Positions 1 through 11,371 of a stretch of DNA of 54,610 bases are shown piece after piece. The position numbers and the translations under genes are program-made. A model generated the notes under the pieces. That model was not told the origin of the DNA. It saw only the letters and a program-made list of their open reading frames with translations, and did not search any database. The DNA comes from Neoconidiobolus thromboides FSU 785 (lineage: Eukaryota; Entomophthoromycota; Entomophthoromycetes; Entomophthorales; Neoconidiobolaceae): assembly GCA_025603075.1 (NCBI GenBank), contig MU626396.1, positions 1-54,610 on the forward strand, written 5' to 3'. The first letter of the stretch is position 1; each line of letters begins with the position of its first letter.

Positions 1-2952
1 TCTAAATTAGTTTCATCATTTTATTCAATTTTTAAATATTTTGATTTTAAAAACTTCGCTTAAGATTTTGTAAAAACAAATTTTTTGAAAAGCAAAAGTA
101 TCCGGACACAGTTATAAACTATCCTATTATAGTTTATACTGTAAGTTAGTTGAATTTCTACTAGATCTAATAGAAATTCCCAGATTAGCAAGGCTTTTAC
201 CACTATAATATATATTGATATTAATCGAAGTTGTAGTACGTAAATAAATACATATCCTTATAAAACTTTACTGATAAATATTTATTGTTGACTGCTTTAT
301 AACCAACATTGTAGATTTGTTATCAATTAAGTAAACAGTTTTAGTATTATAATTGCATTATTGATATACTACTAAGTTAATAAATAGCTTCATGGGAGGA
401 GGTGGTTAGCCCTAAAGCTATAATTAACCATCCTTATATAGTACAAGTAATAATAATTTTTAGATATTATTAAAACCACTTGTTCTTTGACTATTTGTTA
501 ACTTAGCTATTAATAACTTAAGTAATATTAATATTAATATTCAATAATCTATTTCTATCGTTTAACGAACTACTCACTTCCTTTGTAAATATCAAAACTT
601 TTAAATTTTCAGTTATTTCGTAAGGTAAGCTGGGATCGATCTTTCACTTCTTCTATCTTCTATAGACTCTATAACTTTAATCATAACTATATCGCTCTTT
701 TTTGATGTATCAGATACTGGATAACAATGTAGTTTATCATTACGTTTAATAAAATGTAAACACTTCTCAATGCCTTGTATCTCTACTATTCTTTTTATAT
801 TTTTGTTTTATGAAATATTGCTTTGTCAGTCTCATCAATAATTATAGCATAATAGTCGCCTAAGCTGTCGTGTTCTCGAGTTCAGAGGAAATCAATCCTA
901 CGTTCTTAGTTTGATTTACTATAAGAGTTTCTAACTTCATCCCAAGAATATTATCTTCTTATTTTGATATCTATACTTTCGAGAGTATAAAAGAGATTTT
1001 AGAGTATAGTAGTTCGAGGCTTTCTAACTGAATTATTCCCTGTATCTCGAGCATTTAATAAAGCCACTAAGTTTTCTTAATAGTACTTTATGTAGATTTT
1101 ACATTAGTATTGTCTATTCTATTTATTTTACATAGTATGTAGCCTATCGCATGCTATTCTTCATAATCCAAGTCTATCTTAGCCACATAAACTAAGACCT
1201 TTCGACTTATAGTGTAGTCAACCAAGCAATAGCTGTTTTTGACTCCAAACACTGAGTACCAGAAGATTTCACAAAACCTAGTAAAGGCTTACAAAGATTT
1301 AACACATTTTCGTTCTTTTTATTAATATCTGATATAATTTTTTTCATATAGTTAATAGATGTATATAACAAATCATGATAAATTTCAGTTTGAATTATCT
1401 ATATATAGCTATAGAATATAAACTTATTTAAAAGTGATTCCAAACCTCAACAACTGTAATATTATACAATACTTATAAAGATTTTTATTAAATAAGTAAC
1501 TTGAGCTTGTAGATGTTCTAAAACTACATTATAAATTACCTTTAGAGTTTTAAAAAAAATTCATATGATATTTGTATACTTTGAGCTTTTTTTTCATCTT
1601 ATAATATAAAATAGTTATAATAAAAGTATTTTTAAAAACCTTAGGCAATTTATTAATGTAAAATTCAAACCCAATAAGCTTAGGGACTCGAATAAAAAAT
1701 TTCATATACTCTATGATATCACATTTAGTAAATTTCGGAAATGCTTTCAAATAAGTTTATATTCTATATCCAAGTTTAACTTTATTATGATTTTAGCTCA
1801 AATAGTTAAAGTAAGCTGTATATCTATTAAGTATATAGTAAAAGTTAATAAGTTATTGTTATTAATAAACTTTTTAGTTTCTTAGAAATTACTCTATTTA
1901 AACCAAAGTATTTAGTTTGACATAAAAATTAGAAAGGGAATCTTTCACTTGAGTATTAATATAGTGTGATACTAAATATAAGGGCAAAAAATGCAATATT
2001 TTTAAGTATTAATTATTGAAAAATGAGTCTTTAAAGTCCAAGAGCTTGTAGTTTTTGGAAAAATTTCAAAATTGACTAATTTGTATTAGAGTCAAATTTG
2101 ATAAATTAGTAAACTTTCAATTTATGTCTCTGTCACTTGAAAATAGTGCTTTAAATTATATTCTTTAAATTAATATCACTTTATTTATAATTTTTTAAAA
2201 TACACCGAGTTTAACCTTTTTTAATATACTATAGTTAGAAAGTACACTATATACTATTTATGCTATATAAGTATCAATTAAATAAACAAAACTAACAGCG
2301 CTTTCAATCTAAATACTATTGATTTATACTATAGATAATCTTTTTCTTTTAGTTAATGTTGAATAAGTATAAATAGTAGTTGCACATAGGCAAATACTAT
2401 TAATAAAATAAGCCTTATATTTCGATAATAAATACCAGCTGAGAACCGGATAGATGACCTTAACGTCATTTAATGAATCTACCCTTTACATTAAAAAGGA
2501 TCAAAGAATAGTAAACTATAAAGTACAGTGAATAACTCAATATAACTTTGAACAACCAATAAATTTAGAGTAAATTTAGAACAAACATATAAAGAAGAGA
2601 ATAAATAAGTTTTTTTGTGGCAGCTCGTCCGAGCCTTATATATATATTTACCACTAACAAAGAAAAAAATGAAGAGCAAGTCTTAAAGCAACTATTGAAA
2701 GGTTAATAAACTTTTGACTAACCAAAAACTTAAAATATATTTGTATAATCCATAAGACTTTTATCTAATACTATCTCTATTTGTACTTTACCTTACTTAT
2801 TTCTCTTATCCTTCAAGAATACAATCACTTATATCTTTATAATATCCTGAGATACACGTTATAATAATATTTATTTTAAGCAACTTTGCTCATTTATTCT
2901 TTATTAATTCATATTCATTATCAACCCAAATAATTAAACATAAAATACTATT
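1..2952. other. gene-poor AT-rich stretch
   Basis: No intact gene is visible. Short open frames on either strand lack codon structure, splice logic or recognisable motifs. The only coding-like signal is the decayed frame at 613-945 on the minus strand, listed separately. A MITE copy begins at its right edge. Confidence 0.6.
613..945 (-). pseudogene. decayed ORF, family not recognised
   Basis: Reading the minus strand, about 60 codons ending at the stop 613-615 stay open and contain IEKCLHFIKRNDKLHCYPV. Just upstream a second frame reads DYYAIIIDETDKAIFHKTKI, and upstream of that a third frame reads NVGLISSELENTTA followed by a stop. The three pieces follow one another and are joined only by frame changes at A-runs, so this looks like one gene broken by at least two frameshifts and one or more stops. 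No ATG is evident. I do not recognise the family; an old transposon gene or an orphan gene are both possible. Confidence 0.35.
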
Positions 2953-3051
2953 TGGGAATGTATTTTTGTGTTTAAGAATTTTACTAACAATCTTTCCACT
3001 CGAATATTGCTTAAAAATGGAAGAAGTAATGAAGTCAAAAAAACATTCCCA
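2953..3051 (+). mobile_element. MITE copy 1 (forward)
   Basis: A ~99-bp element starting TGGGAATGT and ending ACATTCCCA. It is one of 13 related copies in the window. The flanks are TT/TT, not TA. It ends 95 nt upstream of the secreted-protein ATG at 3147, inside that gene's promoter region. Confidence 0.85.
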
Positions 3052-3101
3052 TTTTATTATAAGCAGTTGTTATATTTAGGATTCAGAATATTGAAAAAAA
3101 C

Positions 3102-3109
3102 TATATATA
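3102..3109 (+). promoter_or_regulatory. TATA box of the 3147 gene
   Basis: TATATATA lies 38 nt before the ATG at 3147. The spacing matches that of the two crystallin-like secreted genes further right, implying a very short 5' leader. Confidence 0.55.
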
Positions 3110-3146
3110 CTAAATAAAAATGTAATAAAAAATTACGAAAAATTAA

Positions 3147-4265
3147 ATGTTTCAGATTCTATTACTTTGTTTTTTTATTGCTTCTATTTTAAGTCAAGAT
3201 CCCCTTGGGCTAACCTACTTAGATAAAACATGCTATAGAATTGACTATGATATGGTATGGTTTGAAGTTGATATATCACCTAAATACCAACGTAATTGTC
3301 AACCTTTACACCATTGGGTAATAATTGTAGGAAAGGATAAACAATCAGAGGAGTGGTACGAAGGAAAGAGTTGTCTACGTAATTCTAAATCCTGTTGTTT
3401 ATTTTGTCGTCAGTATTGTACTGACAATTTTCGAGTAAAGACTACGGATTCCGTCGATGAGCTGAAAAACTTATATACTATGGAACTTACATCTACAAAT
3501 AAAGAGAGAGATTATTTATATGTAGCTCCTAACATTGGTAGTTTGAATTATGTTTCTGTGGATTTAAGACAAGGTTTAAGATCCATCATTGTTCCTATGG
3601 ATAATTTACACCCAGATGATCAAAATTATCGTCAAGTTTTTCAAATTAAAATGACTGAAAGTATAGTCACTAAGATATTCAACAACACTAAATTATACAA
3701 TAAGGATGCTCAAACAATTCAATCAAATGACCATATCTTAAGTATTGATAAAATTTGTCTCTTAGCTAATGATGTATTACGAACCGCTGCCATGGAATAT
3801 AATTTCAGTAATTGCTTTAAGCTAATCCCAAATTCAGAAATTCAAACGAGTTGTGGCTTCTGGGGTACAGACTATGATGAGGGTCGTGGCTCTTACTGCA
3901 GTGCAGCTAAGGTTTATAACAAAGCTACTACTTTAGCATCATGTCTTACCCATTTACCATTAATTAATACTTCAAAATTAGCTTATAATAATAAAGCCTT
4001 AGAATATATGAGAACCGCTGTTGTTGCTGGTATTTCAGCTATTCCATATGCTGGTTTGGTTTTGGCGGCTACTACTAATGCCATTTTAGGCCCTACAGCA
4101 GACCAAGAGATCCTAAATGAATATAAAGGAAAGGATTTTGATGAGAAACTGGTCATCTTAAGCGGAGTCCGTAAACAAGTTTTAAGGGAAAGTGCTAAGC
4201 TTGCGAAAGGATACATTAAAGACCATTTTGGCCAACTTATTGGATCAATTAAAAATGTGTTATAG
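3147..4265 (+). CDS. secreted cysteine-rich protein, unrecognised
   Basis: A single uninterrupted frame of 372 codons. Residues 1-16 form a clear signal peptide (hydrophobic run LLLCFFIASILS), so the product is probably secreted. The N-terminal third is rich in cysteine, with a dense cluster CCLFCRQYC near residues 83-91; more cysteines lie between residues 200 and 270. Near the C terminus (about residues 289-315) there is a hydrophobic alanine/glycine-rich stretch, GISAIPYAGLVLAATT, followed by an amphipathic lysine-rich tail. I do not recognise a family. A lineage-specific secreted effector or a secreted hydrolase with an unfamiliar fold are both possible. The ATG is chosen because it begins the signal peptide and lies 38 nt after a TATA box. 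A MITE copy sits immediately upstream of the promoter. Confidence 0.8.
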   Translation: MFQILLLCFFIASILSQDPLGLTYLDKTCYRIDYDMVWFEVDISPKYQRNCQPLHHWVIIVGKDKQSEEWYEGKSCLRNSKSCCLFCRQYCTDNFRVKTTDSVDELKNLYTMELTSTNKERDYLYVAPNIGSLNYVSVDLRQGLRSIIVPMDNLHPDDQNYRQVFQIKMTESIVTKIFNNTKLYNKDAQTIQSNDHILSIDKICLLANDVLRTAAMEYNFSNCFKLIPNSEIQTSCGFWGTDYDEGRGSYCSAAKVYNKATTLASCLTHLPLINTSKLAYNNKALEYMRTAVVAGISAIPYAGLVLAATTNAILGPTADQEILNEYKGKDFDEKLVILSGVRKQVLRESAKLAKGYIKDHFGQLIGSIKNVL

Positions 4266-5217
4266 TTTAATACTATTTTAGTTCAATATAAATCTTTATA
4301 TTATTATGGATAAAATTATTACTTTTTTAAATCATACGTAAAAATATATGGGTTTTAGTATACACTAACACTAGTTTCACATAAATGCTTCTAAATTAAC
4401 ATACTTTTTATTTTCATCGCATATAAGCGTATTATAATATATATGTTTTAATTTGAAGTTTATAAAGCACTTTATCTGTTTTCAGTGATAAATCTATTGT
4501 TGTGATAAGCTATAAAATATAACTAGAAAAATGATGATAATTTAAGTGCTTAATTATATTTGATATTTTAACAGAGCAGTGGTATATAATTTAAACAAGA
4601 TACAAACTCCTTTTTTATAAGTTGAAGCATTATTTGATTGTGATCAAAAAGATGTAGTTCTACAAAACAATTTATATTATTTAAGAGTGTAACAAACTAT
4701 CGTAATGAATATACGACCAAAGCAATAGTACGTAAAGAAATTAGATGTAGCTTGATCATCATAGTGAAACAAAAAAAAGTATACAAATCCATAGTTTACT
4801 TGTTGTAATGCGTATCTTTATTTCAAAGTCTATATATTCTCATAAGGTTTACATTGGTGTTAAATGAGTTAGTTAGTGGCTAACACTATATGGACCAAAC
4901 TCTGTATAAAATTTCTAAATAAACTAGATAGATCTAGTTACTATGCTTTAAGTTTATATTATTTATTAAACTTGCCATCCCATTTAACAGCCAAATCATT
5001 TGCCTTAAAAATATCTGTAAATTATTAATACAATAAAATACTGATATAAAATACATGATACCAATTTATAACTCTTTAAACTTATAAAAGTACGAAGCAA
5101 TGACGGTGGAATGAATCCCTTTAATTTGTATAAACTTTACTTCGTTGTAAGCACCTTTACATGCTATGTTAAAGTATTTGTGCAATGGTAGTGATAAAAC
5201 TTAGAATTACGGGACCC
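4266..5217. other. intergenic, nothing recognised
   Basis: AT-rich sequence between the secreted-protein gene and the decayed crystallin-like pair. No tRNA, repeat or open frame of note. Confidence 0.6.
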
Positions 5218-5574
5218 TTAAATTTTGATTTTGTTATTGTCCTTATCTACTTCTATAGAAAAATTACCACAATTGTCTTTTATCAAAGAAACTCCATGAT
5301 CAGTTAAATTATCCTTGGTACGTTTTGTTTCATTATTTTTATGCCACGCTCTTTTAGGAACTAATACAGAAATCAAAACACCATTAAACCCATTTGTGAT
5401 ATTTTCCTTTTCTCCATTTATAAAATAGTGCTTTCGAGCGAAACCATCATCAGAATACAGACTAATTTTATAAAGGCCCGTTAACGCACTATATCATGAG
5501 GTCGCTTTACCATTAAACTAATTGGGCGCATTGAAGCACCCATAAATTTTAGGAGTATACCAACTTCCGCCCCT
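5218..5574 (-). pseudogene. decayed beta-gamma-crystallin-like secreted protein (minus copy)
   Basis: The minus-strand frame ending at the stop 5218-5220 reads about 118 codons that follow the layout of the intact paralogues at 27959-28381 and 30877-31302: GGSWYTPKIYGC, then NAPN*FNGKATS*, then a second repeat with YKISLYSDDGF, then a tail ending NKIKI. Two tryptophan positions conserved in the intact paralogues (WFND and TSW) are stop codons: TAG at 5518-5520 and TGA at 5494-5496. The signal-peptide part is missing, because the frame breaks at 5575-5577, exactly where the plus-strand copy begins. It is a pseudogene; the family assignment rests on internal comparison. Confidence 0.7.
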
Positions 5575-5968
5575 TTACTTTTATGAGTATGCGAATTTTA
5601 AGTATAAATGTTGGTGCGAAACTGTTACTGAATATACCAATATATTTGATGAGGCTAATGACATAATGGCTTCATGGAAAAATTCAAAGGTCCAAGTTTC
5701 CGAAATCTACATCTATTCTAATGTTGAGTGTACTGGAGATGTTTGATATTTAAATGCAGATGAGGAAAATGTAAATGAAGCCAGCGATGTTATGAGTCCT
5801 GCAAAAATTATTCGAATTAAGTATATGAATGACAAAGTAAAACGTGTAAAGAATGATTTGGCCAACTATAAAATCTCTACGAATAAAGTGAATTTTGACA
5901 GTATCAGTATAAAAGTAAATAAAGCTGATGGTAGGATTTCACTTCAAAGAACCAGCTTTGATTTATAA
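5573..5968 (+). pseudogene. decayed beta-gamma-crystallin-like secreted protein (plus copy)
   Basis: The plus-strand frame reads LYFYEYANFKYKCWC, then IFDEANDIMASW, then IYIYSNVECTGDV*YLN, then a tail ending at the stop 5966-5968. This matches the intact protein at 27959-28381 (IYADADCSGDVWYLN), except that the tryptophan of GDVWYLN is TGA at 5744-5746 and the first cysteine of the CFY motif reads Y. The signal peptide and start codon are absent. It abuts the minus-strand copy head to head at about 5573, so both copies have lost their 5' ends at the junction. Confidence 0.7.
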
Positions 5969-6134
5969 AAAAATAGGAAGTAAATAGAAATAAATTTCTA
6001 AAAAATATGGACTTTAAAATAATACTTTGAAATTTTTAAATATAATAATTGTGAGAATAGTAGCATTTATACAAAGTTTTTTCATATTACCATTAGTGGT
6101 AAGTTGATTTATATTGTACTTTTGTTATAGTATA

Positions 6135-6231
6135 TGGAGATGTTCTTTTTGGTTTCATCACTTTTTGTACCTTTTAAGTGCCATTTGAGCAGAAAAAATT
6201 AATAAAATCCTTAAACACAAATACATCCTCA
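6135..6231 (-). mobile_element. MITE copy 2 (reverse)
   Basis: 97-bp inverted-repeat element with ends TGGAGATGT and CATCCTCA, flanked on both sides by TA. Confidence 0.85.
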
Positions 6232-6493
6232 TATTTATAAGAAATAAATTAATATTTGTATCAAAATAAGAATGGAGAATTTTAAAAAAAAAATCGTATT
6301 CTAAGTAGTGGAGTTTAAAATCAGTTTATTAAAATTACATAAATAGAGTTAAATTTGATAATTAGTGTATATTCCATTGACAGGCCAATATTGATAAGTA
6401 GTGTATTCATGATATCATAACTATTTTGAGTTTTGTAATTACCATTATAAACACACGTTATTGGTTGATGATAACATTGCAATCTTAATAATA

Positions 6494-6590
6494 TGGAGAT
6501 GTATTTTTGTATTCAAGATTTTTACTAACAATTTTTCCACTTGAATAGCCCGCTTAAAAATGGAAAAAGTAAAGCCAAAAAACAACCTCA
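6494..6590 (+). mobile_element. MITE copy 3 (forward)
   Basis: 97-bp element flanked by TA on both sides, in opposite orientation to the copy 260 bp upstream. The right terminal repeat is eroded (AACCTCA). Confidence 0.8.
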
Positions 6591-7052
6591 TATGGAAGTT
6601 TGATATTAAGGTTTGAATGTGTTAAAAAATGTTTTATGAATTTTCTCTTAACATACAAATAAAAATAAAAATGGCTTTTACTACAGAAAATTCCAAAAAC
6701 TTAGTTTTTTGTTTTGATGGGTTAGTATGCAATTACTCAGGCTCTAAGTGTCAGGAAAACTGATGCTTTTTAATCAAGGGAAAAGACGTTTAATGTGTTA
6801 TTTTTATGTATTAGCTCATTAGCAACTAATTACGTCTCTAAGACGTGTCAACTTTAACTATTTAGTGAGAACCTCTATAATATATTGCCATGATTTTGCC
6901 TTTTAGAATTTAAGCAAATTAAATTATGTAATTTCATCTTTACTGAATTTTGCCTACCAAATGAAAAATTGATTATTTTTGAAGCTTAACCTACGAAGTT
7001 TCTACTATTTGCAGAATAAATATTATTTTAGGTTTATAGAATGAGAGAATCA
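6591..7052. other. intergenic with a short truncated ORF
   Basis: An ATG at 6671 opens a 30-codon frame, MAFTTENSKNLVFCFDG..., ending at TGA 6761-6763. It has a CxFDG..SG pattern faintly like the start of the crystallin-like proteins but is too short to assign. Nothing else is seen. Confidence 0.4.
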
Positions 7053-7126
7053 GTTTCCGTGGTGTAGTTGGTTATCACATCTGTCTAACACACAGAAGGT
7101 CTCCAGTTCGAATCTGGACGGAAACA
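7053..7126 (+). tRNA. tRNA-Val (anticodon AAC)
   Basis: Complete cloverleaf: acceptor GTTTCCG pairs with CGGAAAC, anticodon loop CTAACAC, T-loop TTCGAAT, discriminator A. No intron. A T-run follows about 20 nt downstream. Identical in sequence to the minus-strand copy at 29009-29082. Confidence 0.97.
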
Positions 7127-7291
7127 ATTTGATAATCCATCTCAATTTTTATAACATGTGTAACTACTGTTTATAATATAGAGCTGTTTTTTAAAAACTG
7201 AAATTAGTTTCCAAAACTGATCAAAATTTACTAAGCAAATCTAAAATAAAGATCTTTTTAAAAAACAGCCTTTTATTTCTTTAATAAATAA

Positions 7292-7573
<282 letters not shown>

Positions 7574-8031
7574 AATAGAACCCCTTTTTTATTAAAAGTA
7601 TTTAATATAACCTATTATTTATTTTAACTTTTGCTTTAGATTTTATTCTTTATTTTTTAAATTTCAAAGGACAATAGATTTATGTGCTTTGTTTGATACT
7701 AATAGGAATCAACACATCATTTATTCCAGGAGACAAAAAATCAAAAGAGATTTGTCCTTGAAGAAGGGTTAGGATTTTGTCATCGTGATTAGATTAGAGC
7801 CTCTTAAAGAGCAGGGAATCAAAGAGGTTTAGACACTGTTGAAAGATTTGACTTTCCGTAACAGTCTATAAAGAATTTTACTTAATATTAGCTATGGCGC
7901 TTAGGGTCTAGTTTTATAGGAGGAGGAGAAGTAGAGTTAAAGAGGATTTTAGTACGAACTGATACAATAAAAAAATATTGACTAAATAACAATATAATAG
8001 GCATGCTTTTATTCTTTATTTTTATAATGTT
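7574..8031. other. convergent intergenic spacer, richer in G
   Basis: The spacer between two convergent genes has a less AT-rich, purine-rich block at about 7725-7960 with no open frame. It could be 3' UTR sequence or a noncoding RNA; no box motif allows a firm call. Confidence 0.35.
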
Positions 8032-9360
8032 TTAAACTTCTAGTTTTAACATACCACCTCTTCCATCCGTTGAACAATCTACATAATGAATTTTCTCAGT
8101 ATCTAAATAATCTAATACATTTGGTAACAATCGAGCATTTTGTTTTGAATGATGGCCTGAACCAATGATAATATAAAGCAAATTATCTTTGCCGATCACT
8201 TTATCATTCCTTAAAAATTGAATACTTTCTTCTAATACACTTAAAGCTTCATTAACATGAAGTCCATGAAGATCTAATACATTTTTATCTTTTCCTTTAC
8301 GGTTTTGTAAAATTGCTTTAGCTGCTAATCTATGTTGTTCTTTCATTAATAAATTATATTTTTGACCTTCTAACGAGTTTTGTTTAGCTGTATCCATTTT
8401 ATTATTCAAGTAACCACTCCTTGCTTTTTCAAAATATGAGTTACGTATCTTAGCTAACTCAATAGCTTTGGAACGATAATCTAAATATATTTGACTTACT
8501 GCAGAGCCAGTTTCAACCCATGGGACTATTACTTCTGGGCGTTTTGGTATGCCTTTAATGCGTTTTTCTAAACTTTGAGGACCACTAGTATCTTTGATGG
8601 TTTTACTCTTTCCATATTCTTTTGGTTTTGGGAATCTTTGTTTTAATAAACTATAGGCAGTTAATTCATTATCTCGAGCACTATTTAAATATTGTAATAA
8701 TATGGTATTAGGCACCCAAGGCAATTTATCTTTTAAGTAGCTCATCTTTTTACTATTTTGTTCACTTTTGATGGCTATCTTGTTAGATTTCCAAAAGTTA
8801 TTATTGCTATTGCTTTGGGTGTTGTTAATTAAATCTGGAAACTCAAATTTATTTGTAATAGTACTTTCTTTTTTAGCTGTGGGTTCTAAAATTAAATTAG
8901 TTAGCTTGTTCGTTATTGTGACTGTGTCTACTTTATGTAGAAAATGGCAGCTATCCCCATTGGCACAAAATCCTTTTAACCAAAATTTACATACAGTTGA
9001 GTCTAAAGAATGAGAAAACCAACAGTCTTTACGGAAACAAGAACCTTCTATAAAATGACGACATACCTGAGGCTTCTTTATTGTTGTATCTGGTTGAGTT
9101 GTATCAGTAGGAATAGTTGGTGCAGTTGATTTTGGTTTAAATTCTTGATCAATTAAAATATTCATTGTTTTTTCAAGCTCATAACCATTATCTTCAAGTA
9201 ATTTAGATAAAAATTCAATTGGTAACTCACTCATATAATCTAAGTCTTCTTCTAATTGTACTTCACTTCCTAGTGGTTGATGGTAATTTGGCTCTTTCTT
9301 CTGAGGTGATATCATCTTTCCTTGTTTTACATAATTTACTTTTATCTTTGAATTGTACAT
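8032..9360 (-). CDS. CUE-CCCH-DUF1771-Smr domain RNA-binding protein
   Basis: A single exon of 442 aa. Domains in order: a CUE-like helix segment (about 45-71, LPIEFLSKLLEDNGY); two CCCH zinc fingers, C100-x7-C108-x4-C113-x3-H117 and C124-x7-C132-x5-C138-x3-H142; a charged DUF1771 helix region (about 293-352, YRSKAIELAKIRNSYFEKA); and a C-terminal Smr domain (about 360-442) with the signature LDLHGLHVNEA and the loop IIIGSGHHS. Smr domains are nucleic-acid binding and often endonucleolytic; in eukaryotes proteins of this layout act in mRNA binding and decay, some in no-go decay through ubiquitin-binding CUE domains. The exact role here is inferred. The ATG at 9358-9360 is first in frame; Met16 is an alternative start. 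It is followed on the same strand by the MFS gene. Confidence 0.9.
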   Translation of the reverse strand: MYNSKIKVNYVKQGKMISPQKKEPNYHQPLGSEVQLEEDLDYMSELPIEFLSKLLEDNGYELEKTMNILIDQEFKPKSTAPTIPTDTTQPDTTIKKPQVCRHFIEGSCFRKDCWFSHSLDSTVCKFWLKGFCANGDSCHFLHKVDTVTITNKLTNLILEPTAKKESTITNKFEFPDLINNTQSNSNNNFWKSNKIAIKSEQNSKKMSYLKDKLPWVPNTILLQYLNSARDNELTAYSLLKQRFPKPKEYGKSKTIKDTSGPQSLEKRIKGIPKRPEVIVPWVETGSAVSQIYLDYRSKAIELAKIRNSYFEKARSGYLNNKMDTAKQNSLEGQKYNLLMKEQHRLAAKAILQNRKGKDKNVLDLHGLHVNEALSVLEESIQFLRNDKVIGKDNLLYIIIGSGHHSKQNARLLPNVLDYLDTEKIHYVDCSTDGRGGMLKLEV

Positions 9361-9588
9361 TTGAAAAATTTAAACTTAAAAAAAAGTCAATTAAAATTTT
9401 AAATTTCAACTCAAAATAAGTCAATAAAAAACTTCCAAAAAGAATCTAAACTATCATTGAATTTTATTATTATTGTTATACTATATATAAGCCCTACTTA
9501 ATAAATGATAAATCAAAATGAATAATTTTAATAGAATGCAAAATAACTAATGAACTAAATGGATAAAGCAAATGCAATTTAAATCCTT

Positions 9589-11371
9589 TTAATTGACTCT
9601 TCCTTTTGTTTCAATAGGTAACAATACCATGCAAATACCAACAAACACAAACATAATAGCTGATATATAATTAGGAAGTGATAAAGAAATAGATATCAAT
9701 CCACCAGTAACTAAAGGTGCTATTATACCCGCACTAAAAGTAAATAATATTAATATCAAATCACAATAAACTAAAACAACAACTTACATTCTACTTAAAG
9801 CAGACGCAGTACCACAAGCAGTACCACGTACCACAGTATCAAACACTTCAGGGGTATAAGCGTAAATAACAGCATACATAATAGTGACTAAAAATGAAAT
9901 AAGACTTGAAGAAAATACAATTAAATTTGAAGATTTGGCAAAGATAAATAGTATTAAGCCAAATGCTGAGCCAAATGCTGATAATGCCATGGACCCCTTT
10001 CTTCCTAAAAAGGTTTCTACTAAGAAACTACCAAGCTATAAATAAGATGTTAATTATTATAATTTTAATATAAATAATATAAATAAGACTTACAATTGAG
10101 CCTGGTATTCCACTTAATGAGTAAATAAATGTAGAAAAATAAACTTCAGCTAAAGTAAATTTTGTACCATCGGAACCATTTTTCATATCCAAATAACTTG
10201 GTAAAAATACATTAAACATAGTATAAGCGAAAGAAGTAAATGTCCAAATAAGCCAAACCAAAATAGTCGTTTTAAAATATTTTCTTGAAAATAAAGGAAT
10301 CAACTTATCAAAATAACTTCTATTTTCGACAATATTAACTGAATCGGAATCGCCACTATGATTAGATTTTGTTTCTAACATACTTTCTTCAATTTCAGGC
10401 GATATTGTATTATAATCTAAATTATTATCATTTTGTATATCCTTTAAATTAATCGATAACCTAGAGCCATTAATATGTACGATTTTTCTTAATACAACGA
10501 CTACTTCTTCAGCTCGGTTTTGAGACATTAAAAATTTCGGAGATTCAGGTAAATGAAATAATACTACCCTTGCAATAACCATAAATAAATTGAACATACC
10601 CAAGGTAAACAATAATATTCTCCATCCATTGTTTTCTTTTTCCATATCACAGTTTAATAACGAATTGTCATTATTATCTAAATTTTCATTAACACAGGAG
10701 TATCTAGGTAATATAACCCAAGCTAAAAAAGAAGTAAAAGCAGCACCAAAAGAAAAGAAAACGGATAAGAAAGTCAATAAATATTGTGATTCTTTTGGAA
10801 TGAATTCTAAAAATAAAGCGCCATCCACAGGCATATTGCCCCCAACCCCAAAACCTAAGAATAATAAACATATACATAAACTAATGAAATTTGGTGCCAA
10901 AGAAGCCAATATACCAAATACACCTGCTACAGCTAAGGTCCAATTAAATGCTGGTTTTCTCCCATTTTTATCTGAAAATAATCCCCAAAATAATGAACCT
11001 ATCATCATACCAGTAAATATACTCGAAGATAATAAACCAATTTTATATTCTGATACAGAAAAGCTATCCTTTACTCGGGGTAGTATAACTGCTATACATT
11101 GTAACCACATATTATCAGCTAACCAACCTAAACCACATAAAATTAACATTTGTTGTTGAAATTTTCCAAAGCCTATTTTGGAGATTGTTTCATCTAACAA
11201 TGTACTATTAGAAAATGTAGGACTTAGTCGACCAGATTCTAAGTTTATATCTGAATTTTTAGGATTCGATTGTAATAATGGGTTGATATCCACAATGTTA
11301 TCCGTTGACAATGGACTGTATGTTGTACTTGGTGATAACTCTAAAGGATGTAATTTTCCTGGATTGGTCAT
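9589..11371 (-). CDS. MFS transporter, SVOP/sugar-porter-like
   Basis: Three exons on the minus strand: 10094-11371, 9788-10035 and 9589-9733, with introns of 58 and 54 nt (GTAAGT donors). Together they encode 556 aa. The N-terminal ~75 residues are hydrophilic. Then come 12 predicted membrane helices, with the MFS loop motif GLFSDKNGRKPAF between helices 2 and 3 and GFGVGGNMPVDGALFLEF in helix 4, as in the SV2/SVOP-like and organic-solute branch of the major facilitator superfamily. A long cytoplasmic loop with acidic and serine-rich sequence separates the two six-helix halves. Exon 3 continues the last two helices (ISLSLPNYISAIMFVFVG) to the end LLPIETKGRVN. It is a plasma-membrane or organelle solute transporter; the substrate cannot be read from the sequence. 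Confidence 0.9.

Noticed and set aside
1550-1750. 66-codon minus-strand ORF
   Set aside because: Low-complexity Lys/Ile/Phe/Tyr composition as expected by chance in AT-rich DNA; no start context.
2491-2679. 62-codon minus-strand ORF with hydrophobic start
   Set aside because: Hydrophobicity follows T-rich composition; no TATA, splice or family support.
10590-11159. 189-codon open frame on the plus strand
   Set aside because: It is antisense to the MFS transporter exon, whose protein motifs are unmistakable; no start context or known domain.
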